Assembly (NCBI GenBank): GCA_965223985.1
Contig: OZ245030.1
Location: forward strand, 2,480,001 to 2,544,000
From: JAPPKS01 sp963667895
GTDB lineage: Bacteria; Poribacteria; WGA-4E; PCPOR2b
Direction of reading: 5' to 3'
DNA: 64,000 nucleotides
Shown here piece by piece: positions 25,168 to 35,855 of this stretch. A program made the translations under genes and the position numbers. Each line of letters starts with the position of its first letter. Within the stretch, counting starts at the first letter, position 1. The notes beneath the pieces were generated by a model. The model was not told the DNA's origin and ran no database searches. It worked only from the letters and a program-made list of their open reading frames with translations.

Positions 25168-26328
25168 ATGAGTTCTTGGGGACGCAAATTACGAATGGGT
25201 ATGATTGGCGGAGGTCAGGGCGCCTTTATCGGTGGGGTGCACCGCATCGCAGCCGCGCTTGATCAACAAATCGAACTTGTTGCCGGCTGTTTCTCACGGG
25301 ATGCTGAAAATACCCGAATTACCGGCGAACAACTCCATCTTTCTCCAGCACGTTGCTACGCTAACTATGAAGAGATGGCGGCTGTTGAAGCCAAACTTCC
25401 CGGAAATCAGCGGATTGACTTCGTCAGCATCGTGACGCCGAATGTCTCCCACTTCCCTATTGCAAGAGCATTCCTTGACGCCGGGTTTCACATCATCTGC
25501 GATAAGCCGATGACCTACACGCTCGATGAAGCTAAATCGCTTGTTGATCTTGTGGAGAAGTCAGGACTTGTCTTTGCGGTAACCTACAACTATACGGGTC
25601 ACCCGCTTGTAAGACACGCTCGCCATCTGTTTCATTCCGGCGAAATGGGTACGGTCCGCAAGGTGGTTGTCGAATACTTTCAGGACTTTCTCATGGTTCC
25701 ACACGAGAAACTCGGTCAGAAACAAGCTGCTTGGCGGGTTGACCCTGCACAGTCGGGTATCGGCGGCACCATGGGCGATATAGGCACTCACTCTGTGAAT
25801 TTGGTCGAGTATGTTACTGGCGATTCAATAACTGAACTGTGCGCGGACAAAAGCACATTTCTTCCGGATCGGATGCTTGATGAAGATGTCAACGCGCTAC
25901 TTCGCTTCAGGGGTGGAGGAAAGGGCGTACTGACTGTCAGTCAAGTTGCTACTGGGGAAGAGAATGGGCTGATTCTTCGCGTCTACGCCTCCGAGGGAGC
26001 CGTCAAGTGGGCTCATGAGAATCCGAACTATCTTGAACTCTATCGTTATGGCGAGCCGAGACAGACACTGGGGCGTGGGCAAGGCTATCTCTCTGAATCA
26101 GCAGCCGGATGCACACGCATCCCGCCCGGTCATCCGGAGGGATATCTGGAAGGATTCGCAACCATTTACGTTGGGGTTGTTGAGGCAATCCAGCGGTACA
26201 TTGATGGCAATCCGATGAAGACTGAGGAATATAATTTCCCCACTGTTTGTGACGGTTTGCGTGGAATGGAGTTTATCTATAAGACCGTGGAATCCTGCGA
26301 TAACGGTTCGACGTGGGTGAACCTGTAA
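25168..26328 (+). CDS. Gfo/Idh/MocA-family oxidoreductase
   Basis: A 386-residue protein with an N-terminal Rossmann fold (RMGMIGGGQGAFIGGVHRIA) and SIVTPNVSHFPIA, then the family hallmark CDKPMTYTLDEA with the conserved Lys, and a C-terminal sheet domain starting with NYTGHPLVRHARHLF. GTMGDIGTHSVNLVEYVTG carries the conserved Asp and His of the active site. Members oxidise or reduce sugars and inositols with NAD(P). An SDR gene follows in the same direction after 27 bases, which suggests one catabolic unit. The actual sugar is unknown. Confidence 0.88.
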   Translation: MSSWGRKLRMGMIGGGQGAFIGGVHRIAAALDQQIELVAGCFSRDAENTRITGEQLHLSPARCYANYEEMAAVEAKLPGNQRIDFVSIVTPNVSHFPIARAFLDAGFHIICDKPMTYTLDEAKSLVDLVEKSGLVFAVTYNYTGHPLVRHARHLFHSGEMGTVRKVVVEYFQDFLMVPHEKLGQKQAAWRVDPAQSGIGGTMGDIGTHSVNLVEYVTGDSITELCADKSTFLPDRMLDEDVNALLRFRGGGKGVLTVSQVATGEENGLILRVYASEGAVKWAHENPNYLELYRYGEPRQTLGRGQGYLSESAAGCTRIPPGHPEGYLEGFATIYVGVVEAIQRYIDGNPMKTEEYNFPTVCDGLRGMEFIYKTVESCDNGSTWVNL

Positions 26329-26355
26329 ACACCGCGAATTCCATAGATAAACACG

Positions 26356-27234
26356 GTGATAGTAACAATTGGGTGTACCACTAAACGTGAGATTGTGGAC
26401 GTGAATGACAATGCAACTTCTCCACACAGCCTTGATGGATTAGTCGCGGTAGTAACTGGTGCTGCTCAGGGCTTAGGGTTGGCAATCGCCAACCAGCTCG
26501 CTCGCGATGGCGCGACGGTTATTATCGCTGACCTGCAATTAGAAAAGGCACGGACAACGGCGGACCAGTTTCGAGAGAATGGCTTAAAAGTACAGGCAGC
26601 ATATCTGGACACTACTGACAGTACCGGCGTGACCACGTTCTTTGAGCAAGCGGCTGGTGAATACGGACGGTTGGACATTCTGGTCAACAATGCCGGTGTC
26701 GGCCAGAATGTGACACCCATTGTCGAGTTGGGCGATCAGGAATGGGAACGGGTGTTGAATGTCACCTTAACTGGTACCTTTTACTGTTGCCGCGCCGCGG
26801 GCGCGATCATGGAGCGTCAGGAGTCGGGGTGTATTGTCAATATCGCGTCTGTCAACGGGCAGAATCCAGCCGCACTAGTTGGGGCGTACAACGCGGCAAA
26901 GGCAGGCGTGATTAGTCTGACCCGGACACTGGCTCTGGAGCTGGCAGATTACGGTGTGCGAGTTAACGCGGTGAGTCCGGGACCCGTTTACACCGAGTTT
27001 AACCGGAGAGGTATGGCGCAACGCTGCCAGACCCTGAACATCACCGAGGATGAGATGATTGAACGTGTTCGCAGTGCCATTCCGCTAGGGCGGTGGGGAG
27101 AGCCAGCTGATATCGCACAAGGCGTCGTCTTCCTTAGTAGTCCAGCGGCTTCCTGGATCACTGGTGAAGTCCTCAGAGTCAGCGGAGGAATGGAAGGTGT
27201 GTCAGCTACACCGCCGAAGCGTCCTAAGCACTGA
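26356..27234 (+). CDS. Short-chain dehydrogenase/reductase (SDR)
   Basis: A classical SDR of up to 292 residues: cofactor motif TGAAQGLGLAIA, Asp after the second strand (IIADLQ, favouring NAD), NNAG, the catalytic Ser in NIASVNGQ, YNAAK, and PGPVYTEFNRRG. The C-terminus GEVLRVSGGMEG is typical. The exact start is uncertain: the GTG at 26356 gives a 20-residue leader, while GTG or ATG codons near 26395-26404 are closer to the fold. It follows the Gfo/Idh gene and probably works in the same sugar or polyol pathway. Confidence 0.88.
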   Translation: MIVTIGCTTKREIVDVNDNATSPHSLDGLVAVVTGAAQGLGLAIANQLARDGATVIIADLQLEKARTTADQFRENGLKVQAAYLDTTDSTGVTTFFEQAAGEYGRLDILVNNAGVGQNVTPIVELGDQEWERVLNVTLTGTFYCCRAAGAIMERQESGCIVNIASVNGQNPAALVGAYNAAKAGVISLTRTLALELADYGVRVNAVSPGPVYTEFNRRGMAQRCQTLNITEDEMIERVRSAIPLGRWGEPADIAQGVVFLSSPAASWITGEVLRVSGGMEGVSATPPKRPKH

Positions 27235-27361
27235 GCAGTTCATTACGCTACCGGTGCAAAAGGGTTTCAACCGTACCAATCCGGCTAGTTCTAAAACTAT
27301 ACCGATTTGGGCTTGAATTATCCTATTTTGACTTCCGAGATCTTAAGGGCGAGGTATGGGT

Positions 27362-29278
27362 TCATTGTATGTGTAGAATAACCAGGGTGTCATCCACGGC
27401 ATTCACAGGGTTGTTAAGCGACGGCAAGCACGATCTCTCCAACCAACCGAGCAGTTTCGATCCCTCCTCCTGTACGAGATAGCGCAGTAAACCTTCACTC
27501 ACAAGAATTTTCGCAAATTCTTCCCGCCTCGTTCCAACCAACTCTTGAGGGAATGACCACTTCTCCTGCCTCGTTTTTTCTTTTATTTCGATAGCCGTAT
27601 TGGGAGGAACTAATCCAAGGTAAGTGTAACTGCCTTTATCAATAAGCCATGCGTTTTCGAGCACATCACGCAAATTATGCTGAATGTAACCATCGTTTCG
27701 ATGGATACGGGGAGAGGGGAAATCTACGAACGACTCAGCAAGATAAGTCTGCGTCACCCACGCATCTAAGCTTGTGTCATGGAGTTGAAAATCGTTTCTA
27801 TCCTCAATTAGTTGCAAAGGAGGTGTAGCGGTTGGCGTTAGTGGTCTAATCAATGTCTCCGCTCCAAACTGAATTGACGTGTTTAAATTTGTAGAGGCAA
27901 TCATGCCGAGATAACTCTGCAAGTGTGCCCGTTCTCTTTCAGCATAGACGGATAAAATCGACAGGCGGTTGAGGGATACCCAACCGGGCGCGGCGTTTCG
28001 TGGGATAATTACAACGCACGAGAAAATCACCGGAAGCAACAAACCGCCAATCCAGTATAATTTTGGGTTATTCTGACAGCGTCTCGTCAACCATGTCATT
28101 CCACCGAGGCTAAGCAGATAAACGATGAGGAATCCCGCTAACAAAAGGATTAACGGGGCGCGGGTCGGAGGACGGGTTGTGAGTAAAGCCTGGATTTTTT
28201 CGTTGTGTCTGCGATAGGCACCATAGCGTGCTTCCTCAATGTGGTGCGGAGATCTGCCCGCTTCCTTGAATAACCATTCCCAAAAATTTTCCGCTCCGGG
28301 CGAATCAGAAAAAGGGGGCGCCGTGTAATCAAATGCGAGGCTTATGATACTCCCGCTGCCCAAGCGTTTTTTTGCGACATAAATTCGCTTTTCGTTCCCG
28401 ACAAGGATTTGTCCGCCGGATCGACGTTTAAAATCAACGACATCGAAGGCGAAATCCATTGCTGTAAAACCGAATTTCTGCATCGCTTCAGGTAGATTTT
28501 TCCTCGTTTGGAATGCAGCAGGTTCAACGGGCAGGAATGGTCCAAGAAAACCTCCACGAAGCGCATGGAGATTACTCCCGCCCGCTGTAAGTAGTGTTCC
28601 ACCCCGCTGAATCCAATCGAGCAACGCGGTCTGTTGAGGCTCAGTAATGTGGCGTTCCGATAGCGAAAGCCCACGCAGAATAAAGAAATTGATAGAATCG
28701 TACCCTTTCCAATGTGTGGGCAGATACCTCGGGTTTCCAACATAGGTAACAAAGATATCCCCTTCCTCCTTCTCTCCAATCTGTTTTCCATCCAAGCGAC
28801 TCAACAAATCACGGCTTGGTGTCAGCGCAAGCGCGATGAGGTCCATCGTTTGCTTTGGAGATTCAGCGGAAATGTCTTGAGATAGACGAATTCGTCCTTT
28901 CTGGTCAATCAGTTTCAGTATCAGTTTAGTGGAAATTCCTGGCAAGAAGATGTAGAGAATTTCTCTTTGACGATCGGTTCGTGTTAGGGTGAGCTGAGTG
29001 GAATAAGATTGAATCAACTCGCCCGAGGAGGTGTTGTGGATATCAGTGCAGATTTCACCACTGAAGGCTTCGTTTTGACTTGTGACTGTAACTTGCAGCG
29101 GCGACCATCGATCCCGTTTGTGGGTACCGCCAAATCCTAGTTCGACAGATTCAATCTGAATTGCGGCGCAGGCTACACAAAAGGATAAAAAAGTGAGAAA
29201 TGGGCACAGATAGAAGCGGAAAAGTTGTAAGATAGGCACTGAAAGTTTCTCTTTCTGCAGGCTTGTGGAAAGTGGCAT
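27362..29278 (-). CDS. Large membrane protein with GATase-like domain
   Basis: A 638-residue protein with an N-terminal hydrophobic segment (about residues 20-42), a beta-rich domain, then a region from about 190 to 340 resembling a class I glutamine amidotransferase fold without its catalytic Cys (YDSINFFILRGLSLS, LLDWIQRGGTLLTAGGS). Two membrane spans lie near 376-425 (LILLLAGFLIVYLLSLGG, WIGGLLLPVIFSCVVII). Large proteins of this plan occur near ABC-2 permeases and MoxR/von Willebrand gene sets, but none of those adjoin here. No specific function is assigned. Confidence 0.55.
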   Translation of the reverse strand: MPLSTSLQKEKLSVPILQLFRFYLCPFLTFLSFCVACAAIQIESVELGFGGTHKRDRWSPLQVTVTSQNEAFSGEICTDIHNTSSGELIQSYSTQLTLTRTDRQREILYIFLPGISTKLILKLIDQKGRIRLSQDISAESPKQTMDLIALALTPSRDLLSRLDGKQIGEKEEGDIFVTYVGNPRYLPTHWKGYDSINFFILRGLSLSERHITEPQQTALLDWIQRGGTLLTAGGSNLHALRGGFLGPFLPVEPAAFQTRKNLPEAMQKFGFTAMDFAFDVVDFKRRSGGQILVGNEKRIYVAKKRLGSGSIISLAFDYTAPPFSDSPGAENFWEWLFKEAGRSPHHIEEARYGAYRRHNEKIQALLTTRPPTRAPLILLLAGFLIVYLLSLGGMTWLTRRCQNNPKLYWIGGLLLPVIFSCVVIIPRNAAPGWVSLNRLSILSVYAERERAHLQSYLGMIASTNLNTSIQFGAETLIRPLTPTATPPLQLIEDRNDFQLHDTSLDAWVTQTYLAESFVDFPSPRIHRNDGYIQHNLRDVLENAWLIDKGSYTYLGLVPPNTAIEIKEKTRQEKWSFPQELVGTRREEFAKILVSEGLLRYLVQEEGSKLLGWLERSCLPSLNNPVNAVDDTLVILHIQ

Positions 29279-30170
29279 CTAGCGATAAAGATGCTTCCCA
29301 AGTTAGCTGGGCAATAATGATATATCAATTGCAAGTAGGAACTGCTTGAATAGTTGCCAGTTATATCCGCTTGTATGAATCATACATTTCTGCTAACTTG
29401 CTTCTTTTGCACTGACGAGTGTCAACAATTGCATGTCACGATGCACCATCACTGAATATCTTAACATAGTTGTTCCTGTTTTTCATCCGATAATCTGGGA
29501 ATACTCAAGGGAATCACAGTACAATTCATGAACGAGGGTGGGGTGAGCAGTTAGCAGATAGTCCGGGACGCCGGCCGCACCATCTCCCCCGTTTATCTAA
29601 CCACTATAATACGCCTTGACCAACGATAGACTACCGCACTGGGTTGGGTATTTCTCATAATTCATCCTTGCACAACATAGCAGTTTGTGATATTATTTTG
29701 CGGATTTTTTGAAGATGCCACTAATGGCCCTTCTGAAGAAACGCAGTGTTTATTTTGGGAATGTTGTTGCTACGGTTGCAGAATTACAACACATGAGGTG
29801 TCAAAATGAGTCTCGGCATTGACAGTAAGGCAACGTGTCTAGTTTCTGAGATGTGATGTGTTGGAAGACGGCATGACGACGATACTGCTGCGCACCATCA
29901 TGTTCTGGTTGTTTATGAAATCTCGCTCGTATCCCTTATTTTTGCAAGGTTAGTTCTGACCTTTAGCGGATTCTTTCCAAAGACCAATCGTAATCAGAAC
30001 TTAACCGAAGTAGGTAGAGTTGGCGAACAAATTCTCAATTGGTCACCTTCTTTTTTCTCCCTCAATTGCTAGATTTAGACTGTCCTTTTGCCTTGGCACA
30101 AAGCTTGCTTCAGCAGTTAGGATTATTACAGTAATGTCGAAAAACACAATTCGCTTGGAGGAAAAAACCT
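29279..30170. other. Intergenic, nothing recognised
   Basis: About 890 bp with no credible gene; short frames lack ribosome sites. It separates the minus-strand membrane protein from the plus-strand lipoprotein gene, so promoters for both lie here. Confidence 0.5.
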
Positions 30171-30992
30171 ATGTTGACACAAGCATACCGAATTTTGATA
30201 CCACTTTTTCTGATTAGTTCGTATCTGTGGAGTAACGGGTGTGGTTCTTCAGAAGACGATTATGTTGAGCCAGATACAGAACCCCCCGCCATTCCAAGAG
30301 GTGTGGAGAGCATCACTGGAAATGGTCAGGTGACGATTGAATGGTTTCCCAACGGTGAAAGTGACCTCGCTGGGTATACGATTTGGCGGAGCCGGGATAA
30401 TGAGACCTTCAATTTGCTCAAAAGCGTTTCCGCAGATGAATTTCAGTACATCGATCGAGATGTCCGAAATGGTACGATCTATTATTACGCTGTTTCAGCC
30501 TTGGATCTCGAAGGCAACGAAAGCGATTTAAGCCCAGAAAATATCTTTGATACTCCGCGTCCGTCGGGTAACAATGTGACATTGAATGGCTTTACGATTC
30601 TTCCGGAACAGAGTGGTTTTGATTTTTCTCAACCTGAAAAAGGCGCGATTCCATGGGACTCACTAACGACGGATGTCTATTTTGGACCAACAGAGATTTT
30701 TTCTGAATTTGACGTGTCGTATACTGTTCCCTATCTATATTCTGACAATTTAACTGAGATGCAAGACATGGGTTACCATGAGGCTTTCGACGAGGTTAAT
30801 GTATCACCCTTCTTAGGGTTTACAACAGAATTTGTTGAGTTGATTGAAGGTCACGTATATATTTTTTATACTCCTGATAGAAACTATGCTAAGATTCATG
30901 TTGTTGCGATTTCAGACAATGCGGTTACTTTTGACTGGGCATACCAGATTGATCCGGATAACCCAGAACTTGCCCCGCGTTTACATCATTAG
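30171..30992 (+). CDS. Lipoprotein with one fibronectin type III domain
   Basis: A 273-residue protein with a lipoprotein signal (SSYLWSNGCGSS, Cys at about residue 24). One FN3 domain spans about residues 38-115: PPAIPRGVESITGNGQVTIE, then DLAGYTIWRS and YYYAVSALDLEGNESDLS. The remaining 150 residues are a beta-rich domain of unknown type with aromatic residues (FDWAYQIDPDNPELAP). A GGAGG site precedes the ATG. It probably sits in the periplasm or at the cell surface. The DUF3108 gene follows after 229 bases. Confidence 0.75.
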   Translation: MLTQAYRILIPLFLISSYLWSNGCGSSEDDYVEPDTEPPAIPRGVESITGNGQVTIEWFPNGESDLAGYTIWRSRDNETFNLLKSVSADEFQYIDRDVRNGTIYYYAVSALDLEGNESDLSPENIFDTPRPSGNNVTLNGFTILPEQSGFDFSQPEKGAIPWDSLTTDVYFGPTEIFSEFDVSYTVPYLYSDNLTEMQDMGYHEAFDEVNVSPFLGFTTEFVELIEGHVYIFYTPDRNYAKIHVVAISDNAVTFDWAYQIDPDNPELAPRLHH

Positions 30993-31221
30993 CTGACAAC
31001 GGCTAGAGTTGGTGATTTTGTGAGGCAGCGCAAAGAAATACGGACGATGAAACAGAGCAAATCGCAACCAAGAAAAATGCGCGACTCACGTTTCACGTAT
31101 TGACGTCGTTAAACAGTCAAGCAGTACAATAGGCGAAGATTTCCAGCGCAGGAGCAACAAAACCATATTGAGGGATAAGCTTTAACCCTTGGGAACATAT
31201 TACTTTTAGGAAATTCAAATA

Positions 31222-31983
31222 ATGCACAATGTGAAAACCCTGATTTCTGTCTGGTTCTTTATGTCTCTGAATCTATCCCTGATGGCTTTGCCGACCCGAT
31301 CTCTGCTTGAATCTGAGAACCTTGATCGATGCCCATTTACAGTTGGCGAGATTCTCACTTACAATATCAAAATTGCTGGATTGTCTGCTGGAAAACAGGT
31401 AACCCAAGTCACAGATAAAGAAATGTTGAATGGGCGTCAAGTTTACCACCTCGTTTCAGAATCCCAGACAGATAGTGTCTTTGGAACACTGTATCACTTT
31501 CGGGATTGGCAGGAGAGCTACGTTACAACCGATCAACTACATCCTCTGCGACATGTGAAAGACCTTGAGGATCGAAAATTCCGAGCGCATATCGAAGTTG
31601 ATTTCGACGTTGAGAGAGGGATTGCCCGTTATACCAAAAATGAGAGTGGCAAAGTCTTCGAAGTCCCGATCGGTACACAAGATGAATTGTCAATGGTTTA
31701 TTTCCTGCGATCAAAGGAATTAAACGTTGGTCAAACTTACGTTTTTCCTGTACTGGTTAAGGATAAAACCCAGGATGTCACAGTCACTGTTTATCGGCGC
31801 GAAATGATGAAAACGGAAACATTAGGACGTGTAGAGACGTTGGCGTTACGCACCTCACACGGCTATCTGATTTGGCTCACGAATAACAATCGCCGTATTC
31901 CTGTCCGAATCGAAGCAGAAACTCGAATTGGTAAGCTAATCGGTACGCTTGAAAAGGTTGATTTAGGTAAAACATTGAGGTAA
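31222..31983 (+). CDS. DUF3108 periplasmic protein
   Basis: A 253-residue protein with signal peptide (residues 1-25) and a single DUF3108 domain: CPFTVGEILTYNIKIAGLSAG at its start, the YHLVSESQTDSVFGTLYHF strand pair, and RIPVRIEAETRIGKLIGTLE at its end. The domain is common in outer-membrane-associated proteins of diderms and has no proven activity. The gene is directly upstream of mfd (50 bases) on the same strand and near the parvulin-LptD genes, which hints at an envelope role. Confidence 0.8.
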   Translation: MHNVKTLISVWFFMSLNLSLMALPTRSLLESENLDRCPFTVGEILTYNIKIAGLSAGKQVTQVTDKEMLNGRQVYHLVSESQTDSVFGTLYHFRDWQESYVTTDQLHPLRHVKDLEDRKFRAHIEVDFDVERGIARYTKNESGKVFEVPIGTQDELSMVYFLRSKELNVGQTYVFPVLVKDKTQDVTVTVYRREMMKTETLGRVETLALRTSHGYLIWLTNNNRRIPVRIEAETRIGKLIGTLEKVDLGKTLR

Positions 31984-32033
31984 ATTGCTTCCTTCGCTCG
32001 GATTCGGTGGATTTGTGAGATTCGCAATACATT

Positions 32034-35000
32034 ATGAAAGATTTTCTTCGTCGGACGGATAGCTATCAATCTCTTGTTGAAATTCTATCTAACATCTACA
32101 AAACTGCTGTACATCAAACTGACTCGCTCACCCAGCTAGAACAATTCCCCACTCTAGATGATGGGATGACTTACAGCGACAATCCCAATAATCTCGCATT
32201 GAACGTGCCATGGTTGAGGGGGTTGCATGGTGCATCAGTTGCCTACTTACTAAGTTCACTTGCATCAGATTTCCCCAACACGTCTTTCCTCGTTGTCCTC
32301 CCTTCACATCAAGAGGCTGAAAAAATTGTTCAGGACATCCCCGCCTACGGCTTTGAAGATGCTCTGTTTTTCCCGGAGTGGCAAAACTTCTTCTATGAAG
32401 GCATCTCCCCGACCAAGGAAATTGTTGCGGAGCGAATGACCTGTTTGGGTCAGTTGCTGGATGGGCGTTGTACGACTATCGTCACATCAATTAAGGCGTT
32501 AATGCACCGAATTGCTCCCAAATCGGTTTTGTCCGCTTTTTTCGAAATCTTACGGGTTGGTGACGAAACCGCACCCGACGAAATTGTCGCGTTGCTCCTG
32601 CGCGGTGGGTATCAACGGGTTAGCCTCGTTGAGGTCAAGGGAGAGTTTGCGCGTCGTGGTGATATTTTGGACGTTTATCCGTTGATTGCTGATAACCCCA
32701 TCCGTATAGATTTTTGGGGCGATAAAATTGATGCTATTCGCACCTTTGACCTGTCCTCGCAGCGATCCATAGCGGACCTGCAATCAGTTGTCTTGAGTCC
32801 AATGCGTGAGGTCATCTTGACGCCCGATGCGCTTACTCTGTGGAAAGCACGCGCAGAGGAATTAGTTGAGACGAATCCATCGCCGAAATATAGAAACGTA
32901 ATTCATGAGATAACGCAGCGCCTTGAGGATGGGACAGATTTGGAAGGAGTTGAATCTCTTCTTCCAATGTTATACCCGAATCCTAGCCTTCTTACCAATT
33001 ATCTCTCTACGTCGACGATTATCATTCTCGTTGAACCCGCCTGGGTGATAAGGGAAGGTAAGCGAACCATCGATCAAGCGAAAGCACTATGCGAGAGAAA
33101 GTTGGAACAAGATCGATTCATAGCTCCATCCAATGAGACATTTGCACCATTTGAATCAGTCATCACCGCTTTACAGCGTTATCCCTTGATTCGAACGTCG
33201 TTGGCACGACCTGAACCTGCTTCGGGTGAGCGAATCGTCGAAATCGACTTTGGTATGCGTCCACCAGGAGTGCATCGTGGAAACATTCAGATGGTCATGG
33301 ACCAGGTTAAAGAGTGGACGGACGGAGGCTATCTTGTCAACATCTTCTGTGACAATTCTGCGGGAGCCAATCGGCTGCGTGAAATTCTAGCAGGCCGAAA
33401 TTTGCTCACAGCTCAAACTGCAGTTGAAATTGGCAGCATCAGCGAAGGGTTTCTCAATAAGGAACATAAGTTTGTTGTAATTTCTGATGATGAGGTGTTT
33501 GATCGTGAGAATCGGCGGCGCCGTCGCACCGATTTCAAAGAAGGTGCACCGATTCTGAATTTGATTGATCTCAAAGAGGGCGACTATGTTGTACATGTAT
33601 CGCATGGAATCGCTGTCTATGCAGGTATTCGCCGCCTAGATATTGACGGAAAACCCCAGGATTTTTTGGTTCTGAAATATGCCGGCGGGGATATACTTTA
33701 CGTTCCTACTCACCAGATTGATCTCGTTCAAAAGTATATCGGTGGAGATGACGAGGGCAAGGGCCCCCGACTAGACAAGCTCGGTGGGACATCGTGGCAG
33801 CAGGCTAAATCTAGGGTGAAAGCGTCTATCGAGCAGATGGCGGAAGAACTGCTTCAACTCTGTGCAATTCGTGAGGCACAAGAGGGGTATGTTTTTTCGC
33901 CCGATACCCCGTGGCATCGGGAATTTGAGGCGATGTTTCCTTATGAAGAAACTCCCGATCAACTTCAAGCGATTGAAGAAGTCAAAGAGGATATGGAGCG
34001 GTCACGCCCCATGGATCGGTTAATCTGTGGAGATGTGGGATATGGAAAGACAGAAGTTGCGCTTCGAGCGGTGTTTAAGGCGGTAATGGATGGTAAACAG
34101 GCTGCTGTTCTCGTGCCGACGACAGTTCTCGCACTACAACATTTCAACACGTTTCAGAAACGATTTGAATCCTTTCCTGTTAGTGTTGAGATGCTGACGC
34201 GCTTTCGAGTGAATAAGGAAGCGAAAATGGTGAAAGTAGGCTTAGAAAAAGGTACGGTTGACATTGTCATCGGCACCCATAGTTTACTGTCGGATAGTCT
34301 CAAGTTTCACGATTTAGGTCTGCTGGTAATTGATGAAGAGCATCGCTTTGGTGTCAAACATAAAGAGAAGATCAAGCAGATTAAGCAGGTGATTGATGTC
34401 ATCACCTTGACAGCAACGCCGATTCCACGTACACTACATATGTCCTTAATCGGTATCCGTGACTTCAGTGTGATTAACACACCCCCTGAAAATCGTCTGC
34501 CGATTGAGACATACGTAATGGAATATAACCCCGATGTGGTAAGAGATGCAATTTTGTGTGAGATGGAGCGAGGTGGACAGGTCTTTTTTGTCCACAATCG
34601 TGTCCAAAGCATCGAAAGTATTGCTACTGCAGTTCAAAACCTCGTGCCGCAAGCCCGGGTGAGTGTGGCGCATGGACAGATGTCCGAACGTCAACTAGAA
34701 AAGGTGATGATAGATTTTGTTAACCACAAATCCGACGTTTTAGTGTGCACCATGATTATCGAATCGGGGCTTGATATTCCTAACGTCAATACAATTCTGA
34801 TCAATCGTGCTGACGCACTAGGGTTGGCGCAACTTTATCAACTGCGCGGGCGGGTTGGGCGCGCTCGGTATCAGGCCTACGGATACCTTTTCTACCCACA
34901 GGGGCGTGCGATTACCGAGCATGCCCAGAAACGGCTGCGAGTTATTGAGGAGTTTACCGATCTTGGGTCGGGGTTCAAGATCGCACTTAGAGATCTCGAA

Positions 35001-35567
35001 ATTCGTGGAACAGGGAATATTCTTGGTCACCAGCAACACGGCCATATCGCTGCGGTTGGCTATGATATGTACTGTAAGTTGCTTGAAGAAACCGTACGCA
35101 AGCTTAAGGGTGAAAAAATTGAGGAACCGGTCGAAACGCGAATCAGCTTGCCTGTCGAAGCCTATTTGCCCAATGAGTACGTGCCCGATAGTCGGCAGAA
35201 GGTTTCACTCTATAAGAAAATTGCCGCTTTGAAGACAGAAGCGAATCGGAAAAGTCTTTCAGAAGAAATCGTCGATCGATATGGCAAAATTCCTGAACCT
35301 GTCGAGATGTTGCTTGAAATTGCTGAACTTAAACAACTTTGTCAGACACTCGGTGTTGATAGCATTATCTCAGGTGGCGATAATGTCAAGATTGCGTTGG
35401 ATGACACTAAGTCGAAAATCGATCCGAGTAATCTGGTTCAGGTGATTCAAGGGGATAGACGACTCTCGCTTTCACCACCTGGTCGCCTGATGGTTAATAC
35501 AAAGGGGCTGATCGGTAAACCTCTCTTACTCGTCCTCAGGCGAATCCTCGTCAGAGCGTTCAGTTGA
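32034..35567 (+). CDS. mfd: Transcription-repair coupling factor
   Basis: A 1177-residue protein of the expected Mfd length. Domains in order: UvrB-like module (about residues 50-350), RNA polymerase-interacting CarD-like domain (about 507-570, EGDYVVHVSHGIAVYAGI), a RecG-like motor with Walker A GDVGYGKTEVA (about 665), Walker B DEEHRFG (about 767), TATPIPRTLHMSL, LINRADALGLAQLYQLRGRV with the TRG region, and the C-terminal autoinhibitory domain (about 1020-1130). It removes RNA polymerase stalled at lesions and recruits UvrA. The ATG at 32034 has no strong ribosome site. Confidence 0.95.
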   Translation: MKDFLRRTDSYQSLVEILSNIYKTAVHQTDSLTQLEQFPTLDDGMTYSDNPNNLALNVPWLRGLHGASVAYLLSSLASDFPNTSFLVVLPSHQEAEKIVQDIPAYGFEDALFFPEWQNFFYEGISPTKEIVAERMTCLGQLLDGRCTTIVTSIKALMHRIAPKSVLSAFFEILRVGDETAPDEIVALLLRGGYQRVSLVEVKGEFARRGDILDVYPLIADNPIRIDFWGDKIDAIRTFDLSSQRSIADLQSVVLSPMREVILTPDALTLWKARAEELVETNPSPKYRNVIHEITQRLEDGTDLEGVESLLPMLYPNPSLLTNYLSTSTIIILVEPAWVIREGKRTIDQAKALCERKLEQDRFIAPSNETFAPFESVITALQRYPLIRTSLARPEPASGERIVEIDFGMRPPGVHRGNIQMVMDQVKEWTDGGYLVNIFCDNSAGANRLREILAGRNLLTAQTAVEIGSISEGFLNKEHKFVVISDDEVFDRENRRRRRTDFKEGAPILNLIDLKEGDYVVHVSHGIAVYAGIRRLDIDGKPQDFLVLKYAGGDILYVPTHQIDLVQKYIGGDDEGKGPRLDKLGGTSWQQAKSRVKASIEQMAEELLQLCAIREAQEGYVFSPDTPWHREFEAMFPYEETPDQLQAIEEVKEDMERSRPMDRLICGDVGYGKTEVALRAVFKAVMDGKQAAVLVPTTVLALQHFNTFQKRFESFPVSVEMLTRFRVNKEAKMVKVGLEKGTVDIVIGTHSLLSDSLKFHDLGLLVIDEEHRFGVKHKEKIKQIKQVIDVITLTATPIPRTLHMSLIGIRDFSVINTPPENRLPIETYVMEYNPDVVRDAILCEMERGGQVFFVHNRVQSIESIATAVQNLVPQARVSVAHGQMSERQLEKVMIDFVNHKSDVLVCTMIIESGLDIPNVNTILINRADALGLAQLYQLRGRVGRARYQAYGYLFYPQGRAITEHAQKRLRVIEEFTDLGSGFKIALRDLEIRGTGNILGHQQHGHIAAVGYDMYCKLLEETVRKLKGEKIEEPVETRISLPVEAYLPNEYVPDSRQKVSLYKKIAALKTEANRKSLSEEIVDRYGKIPEPVEMLLEIAELKQLCQTLGVDSIISGGDNVKIALDDTKSKIDPSNLVQVIQGDRRLSLSPPGRLMVNTKGLIGKPLLLVLRRILVRAFS

Positions 35568-35855
35568 TTTTGGAAGTTTTTGCTGACAGCGGTCAACGCT
35601 AATCTGTCTCAAGAAAGACGCAATTCAACAGTTTGAACCATCGTCATTGGTAGAACGAAAAACCGCACGACCAATGATGTCGTGACGTGAATGACATGTT
35701 ATTGACGCCCGATGCAATCGAGGCAGATCTACATTTTCACTAGGTCTCTTTTTCTGTGAATGAGAGGACTGGTAAAGCAGGTGCAGGCCTCTGGTATTAA
35801 CAGGCTTACCTACACCTAACACCCAATATCAAAATATAGAAAGGAGAAACACACA